DNA of 64,000 bases from Paraflavitalea devenefica (GCF_011759375.1 NZ_JAARML010000003.1:186001-250000), one strand, 5' to 3'; positions 17,288 to 26,243 are shown, counted from the stretch's first letter. Program-made: numbers and translations. The notes: generated by a model not told the origin, from the letters alone.

Positions 17288-18904
17288 TTAGCGTACAATT
17301 AGTTTGCGAATGGCAGAATGTTTAAAGCCGGGTATGGTATCAGTATAGTAAACAGAGCGCTGTAATACCCTTTGAAAATATTGGGTCAATACAGGCTTCA
17401 CCGGCCCACGGAAGTAAACATTGTCATACAGGGGCGCTTTTTTTATATCCATTATGCCAAAGTCGGCCGAAAGGGCTGCCTGGCGTGCAGTAACCGGATG
17501 ATCAAGGAAGAGGATATTTCTAAAAGAATAGTGTGCCGGTGTTGCGAAACAATAAAAATAACTAAAGGCTGCTCCATCGCCGGTGTTTACAAAGAGCTTA
17601 TCCGGATGGCTGCTAAGTTCCTGGTGTATTTGCCGGAACTCCTGAAAGGAAGCGGCATTGTGTTGATTGATCTTATAGATGCGGATCAGCCCCCAGGCAA
17701 AGAGGGTTAGCAACAGGAAAGCTCTTGCTATTGCCTTGTATGGATTGGTGAAGACAGTATATTTCCCCGTGAGTACGGAAAAATAAGTGATGGTATAGAT
17801 AATGCCTGCTATCAGGTATTCAGGATGTTTCCTGAATGCCTGGATGTAAGCAACAATGCCAATGCCCGTAAGTATGGCTGCCAGTGAAGCATACCGTTCC
17901 CGCCTACCGGCATAAAACCAGGTGAATACCAGGAGGAGGGCATAAAAGAATAGACGGTTGTTAACAAAATTCCAGTACCAGGTGCCGGCACTTAAAAAAG
18001 TTTTGACCGGCATGGCTGATCTTGTTTGCCGGGCAAGGGTATTGAGTGTTTGTGCACCTGGAAGGCTGGTATCAAATAGCATTAACTCTTTAAGCATAGC
18101 GGCTTCCAGTTGGAAGGGAGCCTGCCGTATGGAAGAAGTATCTCTGTAATAATTGATGTTGGCGTATTTGGCCTCCCTGTATTGTTCTTCCTGTACCCAT
18201 TCCGGGCAATGGGAGGCGTAATGCTGGTACTGGATTTTAAAAAGCAGCCAGATGAATAAAAAAGTCCCGGCGATGGCGACAATGGCCATCCCCTTTTTCC
18301 GTATGCCCGGCAAGAGGAGGAAGAAAGGCGCCGCTGTTGCCAGCACGGGGAACAGGGTATGGAGCCTGGTCATGGCGCCGGCTATGATGATAAGGATGCC
18401 GCTAACAAGGAGGGCGTTTTTTCTAACCGGCTGTTCAAAGTAATGCCATATCAATGCAAGGCCGGCGATACCGCATACGGTAGAGGTGGTGGAGATGTTG
18501 AGGTATAGGAACATCCATGTTCCAAAAACAATAAATACCGACAGGTATGTCAGGGTTGCTGTGGCAAGATCTCTCCGGCATAAGAGAAGATAATAAACAG
18601 CTATGCCCGAAAGGTATTGTAGCAATAGTAGTAATACAGAAAACCAGTTAACAGCAGGATGATGCCGGAACAGGTAGTTGAGGGGAAGGCTAAGGAAATA
18701 ATGCGAGTTGTTGAAATAGGGTAAACATTCAGTAGGTAAGGTATGGTAGCCGCCACTGAGGTGGTTCATGATGTTCAGGTCATCCCCCGTATGGTATACA
18801 GGCCAGGTAAACAGCAGCAGGAGGGTGAACAGGACTGTATTCCCGAGGCATGCAGTAAGCAGTGCTCTTTTTTTCAGAAAGGTTATGATTACAGGTCCAT
18901 TCAT
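17288..18904 (-). CDS. Polytopic membrane protein, GT-C glycosyltransferase-like
   Basis: 538 residues with about 11-12 predicted membrane helices in the first 400 and a soluble C-terminal part. An acidic TGDDLNIMNH sits in the first extracytoplasmic loop, where GT-C enzymes carry their catalytic acidic pair; this is the basis for the GT-C suggestion. No named family is recognised. It is the last gene of the minus-strand operon beginning at 24637, 44 bp after the second sulfatase-like gene. A role in transferring a sugar or lipid-linked group at the periplasmic face would fit its neighbours, but is inference. Confidence 0.75.
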   Translation of the reverse strand: MNGPVIITFLKKRALLTACLGNTVLFTLLLLFTWPVYHTGDDLNIMNHLSGGYHTLPTECLPYFNNSHYFLSLPLNYLFRHHPAVNWFSVLLLLLQYLSGIAVYYLLLCRRDLATATLTYLSVFIVFGTWMFLYLNISTTSTVCGIAGLALIWHYFEQPVRKNALLVSGILIIIAGAMTRLHTLFPVLATAAPFFLLLPGIRKKGMAIVAIAGTFLFIWLLFKIQYQHYASHCPEWVQEEQYREAKYANINYYRDTSSIRQAPFQLEAAMLKELMLFDTSLPGAQTLNTLARQTRSAMPVKTFLSAGTWYWNFVNNRLFFYALLLVFTWFYAGRRERYASLAAILTGIGIVAYIQAFRKHPEYLIAGIIYTITYFSVLTGKYTVFTNPYKAIARAFLLLTLFAWGLIRIYKINQHNAASFQEFRQIHQELSSHPDKLFVNTGDGAAFSYFYCFATPAHYSFRNILFLDHPVTARQAALSADFGIMDIKKAPLYDNVYFRGPVKPVLTQYFQRVLQRSVYYTDTIPGFKHSAIRKLIVR

Positions 18905-18948
18905 CCGGATTGTGTAATGCTTTTCATTGTTACAAAATGGTTAGCCGT

Positions 18949-20442
18949 CTATTTTATAAGAAATATGGTTGAATCTTTTAATAAAGGAATGGGCGCGTGT
19001 AAATACTTCCGGAATACTACAGGGAAGGTGTTTACCGAAGTAATAGAATCATACAATTGCGCATAATCCTTATCCGGAAAATAGATAGCATTCAGGTTAT
19101 TAAATTCCAGCGGCCGTAGTGCTACATTCCCATAGGTGCGGAAACCATGATCGCTCTGGATAATAAGTACCCTTGGCCTGTTGCCTTCCTTTTTTAAATG
19201 AGTTACTACGTCTTTGATGATTGTATTGGTATATTTTAACTGGGAAAGGTAGCGTTCCTTGGCATTCCTGGAATGGATCCAGGTGCTATCTGGTGTAATC
19301 TTGCCAGTACTATCGTAAAAGTAAGGATCATGCGGCACAAAAAAATGAGCATACACGAATACCGGCTGCTGATAATGCTGCGCGGAGATTTTCAGGAGAC
19401 TATCGTATGCTTTGGTGACCTGTAAACGGTTTGATTTTGCACGGGCTATTTGTGCGGCAACATGGCCAGAGGATCTGTTTAGGAACGGGAAGTTCCAGCC
19501 AATATCAACCATGGCCCGGCTCCACAATGTTTGAGCGAGCAGTATTCTCTCCTTCCTGGTAAGATAGGTAATAGTAAGTGGCGCTTTCTGATTGGGCAGC
19601 GGAAAGCAGGATTGATTGATGATTTTGTAGTTATTCTTTTCCAGTATTTTACACACGCTGTTTGTTTGAACGCTCTCTATTCCTTTGCAAAACTGGACAA
19701 CATCAATTTTCCTGTTCGGCCTTTTAGCATGATAACCCATGTTGAGGATACTCCCTATGGAGTAAGGGGTTGAGTTGTAGTTGCTCCTTGAGTGCCAGGC
19801 ATAGTAGAAACCATTTTGCCGGAAGAAAGAATCCAGGCCATTATTGTCATAGTTCCAGTATTCTTTCAGTGTTCTTGACGCGGTATAACCATCGAATATA
19901 ACGAAATAGATATCCGGTTTGAAACAGGTGTCGCAGATGGCTGTGTTTATCCGGAGATCTTTTCTTTGACTGAACCAAAGCTTAGACTGGCCATCTGTAG
20001 CAGTGATGGTGATACTTCTTACCACTTCAATGACTACCAGTATTATAAACAGGGTGTTGAGGTAACGGAAATGCTTCGCAAAGGAAGCAGATGATCTTTT
20101 TAGCGCGATCCAGATGATTACCCCAACGCCTAACAATAAGGGCAGCAGGTACCGGTAGCGGGATAAAAGATTGATATTGTCTTTTAAAAAGTCCTGCAGC
20201 GATCCATAGAAAAAGTAGACCATTTGCAGGTATAACAGCAGCAGCGCATATTTCAACAGCTTTGGAAATATAAAAGTAAAGATGATGTATAGAAAAACAT
20301 TTATGGCAATAAGCAATAAGGCTACAGGAAGCGTGAGATCGCTTACTCTCAGAATAGGGTAGTACTGATTGACAAGCGATAGCAGATAAAATACACCAAT
20401 GAGTATAATGAAATAAGGCTTATTTTCTAATCTTTTTTTCAT
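18949..20442 (-). CDS. Membrane-anchored sulfatase/phosphoglycerol-transferase-like enzyme 1
   Basis: 497 residues. Four to five membrane helices (about 10-150) precede an alkaline-phosphatase-superfamily domain, the layout of LtaS/OpgB-type enzymes. Visible metal-site motifs: KPDIYFVIFDGY (D184), SRSNYNSTPYSIGS (candidate Ser/Thr nucleophile), AHFFVPHDPYF and QSDHGFRTYG (SDHG). These enzymes cleave or transfer phospho- or sulfo-groups on envelope glycans or lipids outside the cytoplasmic membrane. It is a paralogue of the next gene upstream (20475-21971), with the first metal Asp at the same residue number. The start codon is 32 bp after that gene's stop. Confidence 0.87.
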   Translation of the reverse strand: MKKRLENKPYFIILIGVFYLLSLVNQYYPILRVSDLTLPVALLLIAINVFLYIIFTFIFPKLLKYALLLLYLQMVYFFYGSLQDFLKDNINLLSRYRYLLPLLLGVGVIIWIALKRSSASFAKHFRYLNTLFIILVVIEVVRSITITATDGQSKLWFSQRKDLRINTAICDTCFKPDIYFVIFDGYTASRTLKEYWNYDNNGLDSFFRQNGFYYAWHSRSNYNSTPYSIGSILNMGYHAKRPNRKIDVVQFCKGIESVQTNSVCKILEKNNYKIINQSCFPLPNQKAPLTITYLTRKERILLAQTLWSRAMVDIGWNFPFLNRSSGHVAAQIARAKSNRLQVTKAYDSLLKISAQHYQQPVFVYAHFFVPHDPYFYDSTGKITPDSTWIHSRNAKERYLSQLKYTNTIIKDVVTHLKKEGNRPRVLIIQSDHGFRTYGNVALRPLEFNNLNAIYFPDKDYAQLYDSITSVNTFPVVFRKYLHAPIPLLKDSTIFLIK

Positions 20443-20474
20443 GCAGAAGAGTTATGGTTATATACAATGTTAAC

Positions 20475-21971
20475 TTATTTGTCCCTCAAATAGATGCTTG
20501 AGTCTTTTAATAAGGGAAATTGCTGATTAAACAGGGTATTGAAAGTAGTCCTGAAATAATTTACAGTAGACATACTGTCATACAATTTCGTATAGTTTCC
20601 GCCCGGAAAATAAGTAGCATTCAGGTTCCTGAAAACGTTTATGCTGCTATCACGCTCATTTCTAAAGCCATGGTCCCCCAACAGGATTACCACGGCAGAT
20701 GAATGGGTGTTCTGTTGCAGGGTGTCCACCAGTTGGCGTATTCTGCTATTAACATACGGGATATAGTCAATGTAACTTAGGGGATGAACGCCCTTTGCTT
20801 CTTTTAATATGATAGAATCTGCTCTTGGATTACCGAAGCGATCATAAAAGAAGGGGTAATGTGGCATGAAAAAGTGAGCATAGATAAACCGGGGCCTTTC
20901 GCTTTTAATAGCTGATTGTTTGATTACTTCCCGGAATATTGTTTCATTATTATCCTTATGCTCAAGATAGGGATGGACGGGTTTATTGAAAAGAGCGGCA
21001 AGCGTTTTATTGGCGAAGAAGAGCCATTCGAAGTCACGGTATATTCTTGCAAATAAAGTTCCTTCTGTAATGATTTTTGTTTTGAGTGGAAGAAAAGATT
21101 GTTGAAATCCGGCAGGATTGCCTGCCAGGTCAAAAATAGACAGGTTGATGATGGTATAACCATTAATGTCCAGGAACTGTGTAACTGCATTCTCTTTTAT
21201 TAACAGGTTACAGTTCAGGTAGTCCTCTCTCCCTACTTTTCCACTGCTGTCTATACCTTCCAGGTATTTCATATTCAGCATGGAAGCCATCGAAAAAGGG
21301 GTGGAATTGTAATTGCTGGTGCTGTTGTTTTGCAGGCGAAATTGACGGGACAGGAGGAAACTGTCAAGGTCGTTGGCAAAGTGGAACTTTTCTCTTAATG
21401 AGCGGGAACTGGCATATTCATCGAAGATGAAAAAGTAGATATCGGGCTTTTTGCAGGAATCAGAAATTCGCCAGTTGTTATTCCGGGCGAGGCTGTAATG
21501 ATTGTGTTTATTGCTGTTCAGGTCCATGGCTTTCCAGCCAACCGTAACGAGGTCAACACCCAGATAGATCAATAACAATATATTCAGGAAGAGCACAAGG
21601 CGGCTGAGAAGCCGGTTGGTTTTTTTTAGAAAAATAAAGAAGGTCAGTAAAGCTATTCCAAGTAATGGAAGCAATATACTGTACCGGTGCAGCCCATTTA
21701 CAGGAGCGTTTGTTTTCAGAAAATCGAAGAGGGCGCCATAGAAAAAATAGACAGCCATAAGGGCGCTGGTCATCAGGGCAGATTTATTGTCATTGCGGAA
21801 GATAAACCTGAAAAGCAAACAAATAAGGGTTGTAATGATGCAATAAACGCCCAGTAAATAAGCAATATCGGGGAAGCCAATAACCTCAAAATGCTCGGCA
21901 TAGCCATGTATCACAAAAAAAACAGGGAGCAGCAATACAAACAATGGCTTATGCTTTAACTGCTGAATCAT
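20475..21971 (-). CDS. Membrane-anchored sulfatase/phosphoglycerol-transferase-like enzyme 2
   Basis: 498 residues with the same architecture as its downstream paralogue: N-terminal helices (about 10-150), then KPDIYFFIFDEY (D184), SNYNSTPFSMAS, AHFFMPHYPFFYD and LLGDHGFRNE. The fourth motif is GDHG rather than SDHG. Its ATG overlaps the stop of the upstream methyltransferase gene by 4 bp, so translation is probably coupled. The pair likely arose by tandem duplication and has diverged substantially, which suggests two related substrates or steps. Specific chemistry cannot be assigned. Confidence 0.87.
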   Translation of the reverse strand: MIQQLKHKPLFVLLLPVFFVIHGYAEHFEVIGFPDIAYLLGVYCIITTLICLLFRFIFRNDNKSALMTSALMAVYFFYGALFDFLKTNAPVNGLHRYSILLPLLGIALLTFFIFLKKTNRLLSRLVLFLNILLLIYLGVDLVTVGWKAMDLNSNKHNHYSLARNNNWRISDSCKKPDIYFFIFDEYASSRSLREKFHFANDLDSFLLSRQFRLQNNSTSNYNSTPFSMASMLNMKYLEGIDSSGKVGREDYLNCNLLIKENAVTQFLDINGYTIINLSIFDLAGNPAGFQQSFLPLKTKIITEGTLFARIYRDFEWLFFANKTLAALFNKPVHPYLEHKDNNETIFREVIKQSAIKSERPRFIYAHFFMPHYPFFYDRFGNPRADSIILKEAKGVHPLSYIDYIPYVNSRIRQLVDTLQQNTHSSAVVILLGDHGFRNERDSSINVFRNLNATYFPGGNYTKLYDSMSTVNYFRTTFNTLFNQQFPLLKDSSIYLRDK

Positions 21972-23353
21972 AAAGCATTTTTTCTTGTCATCAGGTACAA
22001 TACCCTGTGTGTACCTGGTATTGGTTTGGAAGCCTGTATGTCAAAATAGGGAGAAAAAGCGTTTTCAAAATCAGCCTGGGTATAGTGATCAAATACATCC
22101 TCCCTGCTGCTGAGCATCTGTTGCACTTTTTCGTCTTCTTTGGGAACAAACTCAATGATGAGGCGGGGGGCAATATCCCTGAACCAGGCAGCCAGCATGG
22201 GTAAGGGAATGTTTTTTCCGATGACAAGGTGGTGTACCAGCGCCAGCGCCAGTACCAGGTCGGCATGGGTGCGTTCAAAGAAAGCTGTTCTTTCTTTGTT
22301 GTGAAATCCAATAGCCGGTGATGGGTTGGAAATATCCAGGATCAGGGGCAGGATATTGGGAATGTTCTTTTTCTTCACCTCGCAGTACAGGCGGTTGATA
22401 CATTGCCCGTCTACGTCGGTAGCAATAACCGCCGTATTCCCTGCCGCCAGTATTTTGGAGAAATAACCGTCATTGGCCCCAAGGTCCAGCGCCTGCTGTA
22501 TGGTAAGCCCTTCACAAAGCTCCCGGAAGATCTTTTCTTTCTGTTGCAGGTAATCCTGGCTTAGTATGCTATCCTCGTAGTAGTTGTTCCAGGTAGTTTT
22601 ATAAGTCCGCTCTTCGGGGAAGCGCTGCAGGATGCTTTCGAGGTGGCTGATGAGGTCCAGTAATTTTTTTTTCTGGAACTGAACTGTATTGGTGTTACTG
22701 CCTCCTTTTTTGCCACGCTGAACAGTATTTTGCAGGTATACGTGCAGCCAAACGCCAAAGCTAAGGTTGCTTTTCCAGGGCAGCAGGCGGGCCGTTACAT
22801 CCACCGGAATGCCTTCTATGTAAGCGCTGAGTATTTTCTGAACGTCTTTTTTCAGGTAATGCTCCAGGTATAAGGGGAAGAGAAAGCACTGGCAAAACTG
22901 CCGGTAAGCTACCCATGGCCTGGAATGATCATATACATCAAAAGAAAGCGTGTCGATGAATACCGGCCGGCCACGCATGAACTGGATATTAAAAGGGGTA
23001 GCATCTTTTAATATCATGCCATGGCTGAGCGCTGTTCGCAGCACGCTTAGGGTAAGTAAGGCGGCATCCCGCAATTGTTCAAAACTCCATTCATAAGGAT
23101 AGGAAATAAAGGGAATTGCTTCAGGCTGCAGTGTCTTATACCAGTCGGGGCTTTGGGTAAGGTTTTCTGTTATTTCACGATGGGGGATGAGCTGCTTTTT
23201 ATTGACAAGCTGCTGGTATAATCCCGAACTCATGAGCTTGTCGTAGGTGGCTGCATAAGACTGATTTACCTGCCTGTAGATGGTTCCTCCGGCCTGGAAT
23301 ACAAAGCCGGAAGGATCTTTAAACGATGCGGGATGAGTAATATAGTTAGTCAT
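21968..23353 (-). CDS. Kinase-like domain fused to class I SAM methyltransferase
   Basis: 461 residues. The C-terminal part carries SAM-binding motif I at 289-299 (LDLGANDGYFS), an acidic ATDVD at about 311-315 and LALALVHHL as post-motif II. The N-terminal part contains LKDATPFNIQF (D117, N122) then VFIDTLSFD (D134). The D-x4-N spacing and following hydrophobic-I-D copy the catalytic loop and metal-binding Asp of aminoglycoside-kinase-like folds, so I infer a kinase-like or pseudokinase domain. Similar proteins are sometimes annotated as NoeA-like nodulation methyltransferases. The start overlaps the upstream small gene by 8 bp and the stop overlaps the first sulfatase-like gene by 4 bp. Confidence 0.85.
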   Translation of the reverse strand: MTNYITHPASFKDPSGFVFQAGGTIYRQVNQSYAATYDKLMSSGLYQQLVNKKQLIPHREITENLTQSPDWYKTLQPEAIPFISYPYEWSFEQLRDAALLTLSVLRTALSHGMILKDATPFNIQFMRGRPVFIDTLSFDVYDHSRPWVAYRQFCQCFLFPLYLEHYLKKDVQKILSAYIEGIPVDVTARLLPWKSNLSFGVWLHVYLQNTVQRGKKGGSNTNTVQFQKKKLLDLISHLESILQRFPEERTYKTTWNNYYEDSILSQDYLQQKEKIFRELCEGLTIQQALDLGANDGYFSKILAAGNTAVIATDVDGQCINRLYCEVKKKNIPNILPLILDISNPSPAIGFHNKERTAFFERTHADLVLALALVHHLVIGKNIPLPMLAAWFRDIAPRLIIEFVPKEDEKVQQMLSSREDVFDHYTQADFENAFSPYFDIQASKPIPGTHRVLYLMTRKNAL

Positions 23354-23528
23354 TTACAGTATCGTTCCCGGCAGTTTCATCCTTTTTAGGTTTGAAGAAA
23401 AATGCCTTGATGCGCCACCATATATTCTTAAAGTAGAACAATGCGCCCAAAATGGCAGCTATAATGGCTTGCACAAGGTAGCTGCCACTGCCCGGATCGA
23501 CATATAGGAATATGGATGTTATTATCAT
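23346..23528 (-). CDS. Small membrane protein with DPGSGS motif
   Basis: 60 residues: MIITSIFLYVDPGSGSYLVQ, then one hydrophobic helix (AIIAAILGALFYF), a Trp/Arg-rich interface (WWRIKAFFF) and a charged tail. Small proteins with a D-P-G-[ST]-G-S motif before a single helix recur in envelope-glycan gene neighbourhoods, as I recall; no function is established to my knowledge. It overlaps the peptidase gene upstream by 4 bp and the methyltransferase gene downstream by 8 bp, so it is translated as part of the operon and is very likely a real gene. Confidence 0.8.
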   Translation of the reverse strand: MIITSIFLYVDPGSGSYLVQAIIAAILGALFYFKNIWWRIKAFFFKPKKDETAGNDTVND

Positions 23529-24637
23529 AGGTAGCTAAGATTGGTTTTAGGCGATAAAGTTAATAAAGTCTCATACATCAGATGTATGGTTTGTTCGATA
23601 TCGCTTTTGTGTAGCATTTCCACGGTGGTATGCATATAACGCAGGGGTATGGAGATTAGTACGGAGGGGCAGCCGTCATTGGCATAGGCAAAAGAATCTG
23701 TATCGGTGCCGGTACTGCGGGATACGGTCCTTAATTGTACCGGTATCTTCTTGTCTTCCGCTACTTCCTGTACCAGGCTCAGTAATTTGTTATGGACAGC
23801 CGGACCATAAGCCAGTGAAGGGCCTTTGCCGCAGGCTACATCCCCCTCGATCATTTTATTGATCATGGGCGTATAGGTATCATGGGTTACATCCGTAATG
23901 ATGGCAATATTGGGCTTAATACGCCGGGCTATCATTTCTGCACCCCGTAAACCGATCTCTTCCTGCACTGCATTCACTACATACAGGCCATAGGGGAGGG
24001 TTTTCTTGTTTTCTTTCAGCAAGCGGGCTACTTCCGCAATCATAAATCCGCCAATGCGGTTGTCGAAAGCCCGGCCTACGTAATAATCATGGGCCAGTTC
24101 GTCGAAGCCATCCTGGTAGGTTACCACTGCGCCGATATGTATGCCCAGCTCTTCTACTTCTTTCCGGTTGCGGGCGCCGGTATCCAGGAAAAGGTTATCT
24201 ACTTTGGGCTGGGGGTCTTTCACATCGGGATTGCCCAGGCGGGTATGGATGGCCGGCCATCCGAAAACAGCTTTCACCGGTCCTTTTTTACCATGAATAA
24301 ACACCCTTTGTCCGGGGGCTATCTGATGGTCTACGCCGCCATTGCGCTTCAGGTACAATAACCCTTCGGCATTGATATAATTGACAAACCAGCTTATTTC
24401 ATCGGCATGGGCTTCAATGACTACTTTAAAAGGAGCTTTGGGATTGATCACTCCAACGGCTGTCCCATACGGATCAACAAAAGTAGTATCAACATATCCT
24501 TTCAGGTATTCGAGCCATAATTTCTGACCGCTGCTTTCAAAACCTACAGGAGAGGCATTGTTGATGTAGGTTTTCAGGAATTGCATGGACGCCTTGGTAA
24601 TAACAGATTTTGATCCGGAAGTCTCCTTTTTTGCCAT
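23525..24637 (-). CDS. M42 family metallopeptidase (tetrahedral aminopeptidase)
   Basis: 370 residues. Metal and catalytic motifs of family M42 are visible in order: EAHADEISW (His), GRAFDNRIGG (bridging Asp), QEEIGLRGAE (general-base Glu and metal Glu), TDVTHDTY (Asp) and a C-terminal HTTVEMLHK (His). Such enzymes form dodecameric cytoplasmic aminopeptidases of the FrvX/TET type. It heads the minus-strand operon and overlaps the small membrane gene by 4 bp. A peptidase has no obvious link to envelope modification and may simply share the promoter. Confidence 0.94.
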   Translation of the reverse strand: MAKKETSGSKSVITKASMQFLKTYINNASPVGFESSGQKLWLEYLKGYVDTTFVDPYGTAVGVINPKAPFKVVIEAHADEISWFVNYINAEGLLYLKRNGGVDHQIAPGQRVFIHGKKGPVKAVFGWPAIHTRLGNPDVKDPQPKVDNLFLDTGARNRKEVEELGIHIGAVVTYQDGFDELAHDYYVGRAFDNRIGGFMIAEVARLLKENKKTLPYGLYVVNAVQEEIGLRGAEMIARRIKPNIAIITDVTHDTYTPMINKMIEGDVACGKGPSLAYGPAVHNKLLSLVQEVAEDKKIPVQLRTVSRSTGTDTDSFAYANDGCPSVLISIPLRYMHTTVEMLHKSDIEQTIHLMYETLLTLSPKTNLSYL

Positions 24638-24655
24638 ATATATTCTTTAAAACAT

Positions 24656-24663
24656 CAAATGTA
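24656..24663 (-). promoter_or_regulatory. -7 box upstream of the M42-sulfatase operon
   Basis: The minus strand reads TACATTTG, an exact match to the Bacteroidota -7 consensus TAnnTTTG, 18 bp before the ATG at 24637. No good -33 TTTG was found at the expected spacing, so the call rests on one element and its position. Confidence 0.35.
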
Positions 24664-24734
24664 ATTAAATCTGCAGGAAATGGCAGAGGCAGGGGGCACA
24701 ACGGGGGAAACAATATGGTAAGTTTACCGGGACA

Positions 24735-25211
24735 TTAGTTGCGGATGACCACAATCTGTGCAGTAGTGATCGTATCACTGGTATGATCACTTTTGTCCAT
24801 TAAGGCAAACCGGAAAGCAATAGAGTCGGCCAGTTTGCCAGTAGGTGAGTTTGGATCATCGCGGGGAGTGATCGCATCTGCCAGGTAACCTGAGTAGGCA
24901 AAGTTTAACAGGATCTCCCCGGTTGATTTTTCGGGAAATTCAGGAACCTGCAGGTGGAAAAAATCTGGTGGGGTCCTTCCGCCGGGAGGGTCTTTTTCTT
25001 TATTTAAGCGTATTCTCTGTACATAGAGGGAATCCACATCCCCTTCCTTATCATTAAATTTCAGGGTAATGGCTAAGTTCCCATTAACCGGGATCATGTC
25101 GCCACTCATAGACTTTATTTCTATGGATGGTTTGGTCTCCAGCTTATCTTTGCCACAGGCCAACGCCAACAAAATACCGGCACAGAGGGTTATATAACGC
25201 ATATTTTTCAT
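24735..25211 (-). CDS. Putative lipoprotein of unknown function
   Basis: 158 residues from ATG 25211 (MKNMRYITLCAGILLALAC). A longer frame from 25268 would bury the signal peptide. LLALAC is a lipobox with the lipidated Cys at residue 19, followed by GKDKLE. The rest contains short beta-rich motifs such as PVNGNLAITLKFNDKEGDVDSLY and ends IVVIRN. The ND-x-EGD pattern is reminiscent of Ig-like secreted domains, but no family is recognised. It is divergent from the LuxE-like gene with 42 bp between starts. Confidence 0.78.
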   Translation of the reverse strand: MKNMRYITLCAGILLALACGKDKLETKPSIEIKSMSGDMIPVNGNLAITLKFNDKEGDVDSLYVQRIRLNKEKDPPGGRTPPDFFHLQVPEFPEKSTGEILLNFAYSGYLADAITPRDDPNSPTGKLADSIAFRFALMDKSDHTSDTITTAQIVVIRN

Positions 25212-25253
25212 GATTGTGTACAAATTTAACCGCTTGTGGTTTAACAATATGAT

Positions 25254-26240
25254 ATGATTTGTGAACATGAAGATAAAATTTTTTCAACGGACAGCGCCCA
25301 TTTTGAGGAACTGGCTGTTGACCTGTTTCACTTTCAGTATAAACATAACCCCGTTTATAATCAATACGTAAACAGCCTGCCAATAGTTGGGAAGGCTGTC
25401 CAATCGCTGGCCGGCATCCCTTTTCTGCCCATTCAGTGCTTTAAGACGCATACGGTAAAAACCACGGCCTTTGAACCCCAGGCGGTATTTGAAAGCAGCG
25501 GCACCACCCAAACGATTAACAGCCGGCATTATGTGAAGGATCTGAGTTTGTACCAACGGAGCTTTATGCGGGCTTTCAGCCGGTTTTATGGCCCTGTGGA
25601 GGATTGGTGCATTATCGGGCTGCTGCCTTCTTACCTGGAACGCCGGCATTCTTCCCTGGTAGTGATGGTCGATGAATTGATCCGCCGGAGCGGCCATAGC
25701 GCCAGCGGGTTTTATTTGTATGAGCATGAAAAGCTGCACGGGCTGTTGCAGCAACTGGAGGCGCAGGGGCAAAAAACAATACTGATCGGCGTAACTTTTG
25801 CCTTGCTGGATTTCGCGGAGAAATTCCCCCTGCCCCTAAAGCATACGATCGTTATGGAAACCGGCGGTATGAAGGGGCGGCGGGAAGAGATCACCCGCCA
25901 GGAGGTACACGATATTTTAAAGGCGGCATTCGGTCTGCCGGCCATCCATGCAGAATATGGAATGACGGAATTGTTATCACAGGCATACGCTGCCGGGGCC
26001 GGTATTTTGCATTGTCCGCCCTGGATGAAGGTGATGGTACGGGAAGAAGATGATCCGTTTGCCGTAACCCCCACAGGTAGTGGCATTCTCAATGTAATAG
26101 ACCTGGCCAATATTTATTCCTGCTCATTTATCGCTACAGAAGATGTGGGGCGGGTATATGAAGACGGCAGTTTTGAGGTGCAGGGCCGGATGGACAACAG
26201 CGATATCCGGGGATGCAGCTTGATGGTTGCAGGCCTGTAA
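25254..26240 (+). CDS. LuxE/PaaK-like acyl-protein synthetase
   Basis: 328 residues of the LuxE-type acyl-protein synthetase family (AMP-forming superfamily). FESSGTTQTINSRHYV (about 82-97) is the SSGTT ATP-binding loop; YGMTELLSQAYA (about 237-248) and a late IATEDVGRVYEDGSFEVQGRMDNSDIRGCS give the TEDLG..-like and RxDNSDI motifs. LuxE activates fatty acids as acyl-AMP and transfers them to a Cys. No LuxC/LuxD or lux genes are nearby, so here it probably activates an acyl group for another pathway. Convergent with the oxidoreductase gene, only 3 bp between stops. Confidence 0.88.
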   Translation: MICEHEDKIFSTDSAHFEELAVDLFHFQYKHNPVYNQYVNSLPIVGKAVQSLAGIPFLPIQCFKTHTVKTTAFEPQAVFESSGTTQTINSRHYVKDLSLYQRSFMRAFSRFYGPVEDWCIIGLLPSYLERRHSSLVVMVDELIRRSGHSASGFYLYEHEKLHGLLQQLEAQGQKTILIGVTFALLDFAEKFPLPLKHTIVMETGGMKGRREEITRQEVHDILKAAFGLPAIHAEYGMTELLSQAYAAGAGILHCPPWMKVMVREEDDPFAVTPTGSGILNVIDLANIYSCSFIATEDVGRVYEDGSFEVQGRMDNSDIRGCSLMVAGL

Positions 26241-26243
26241 TAA

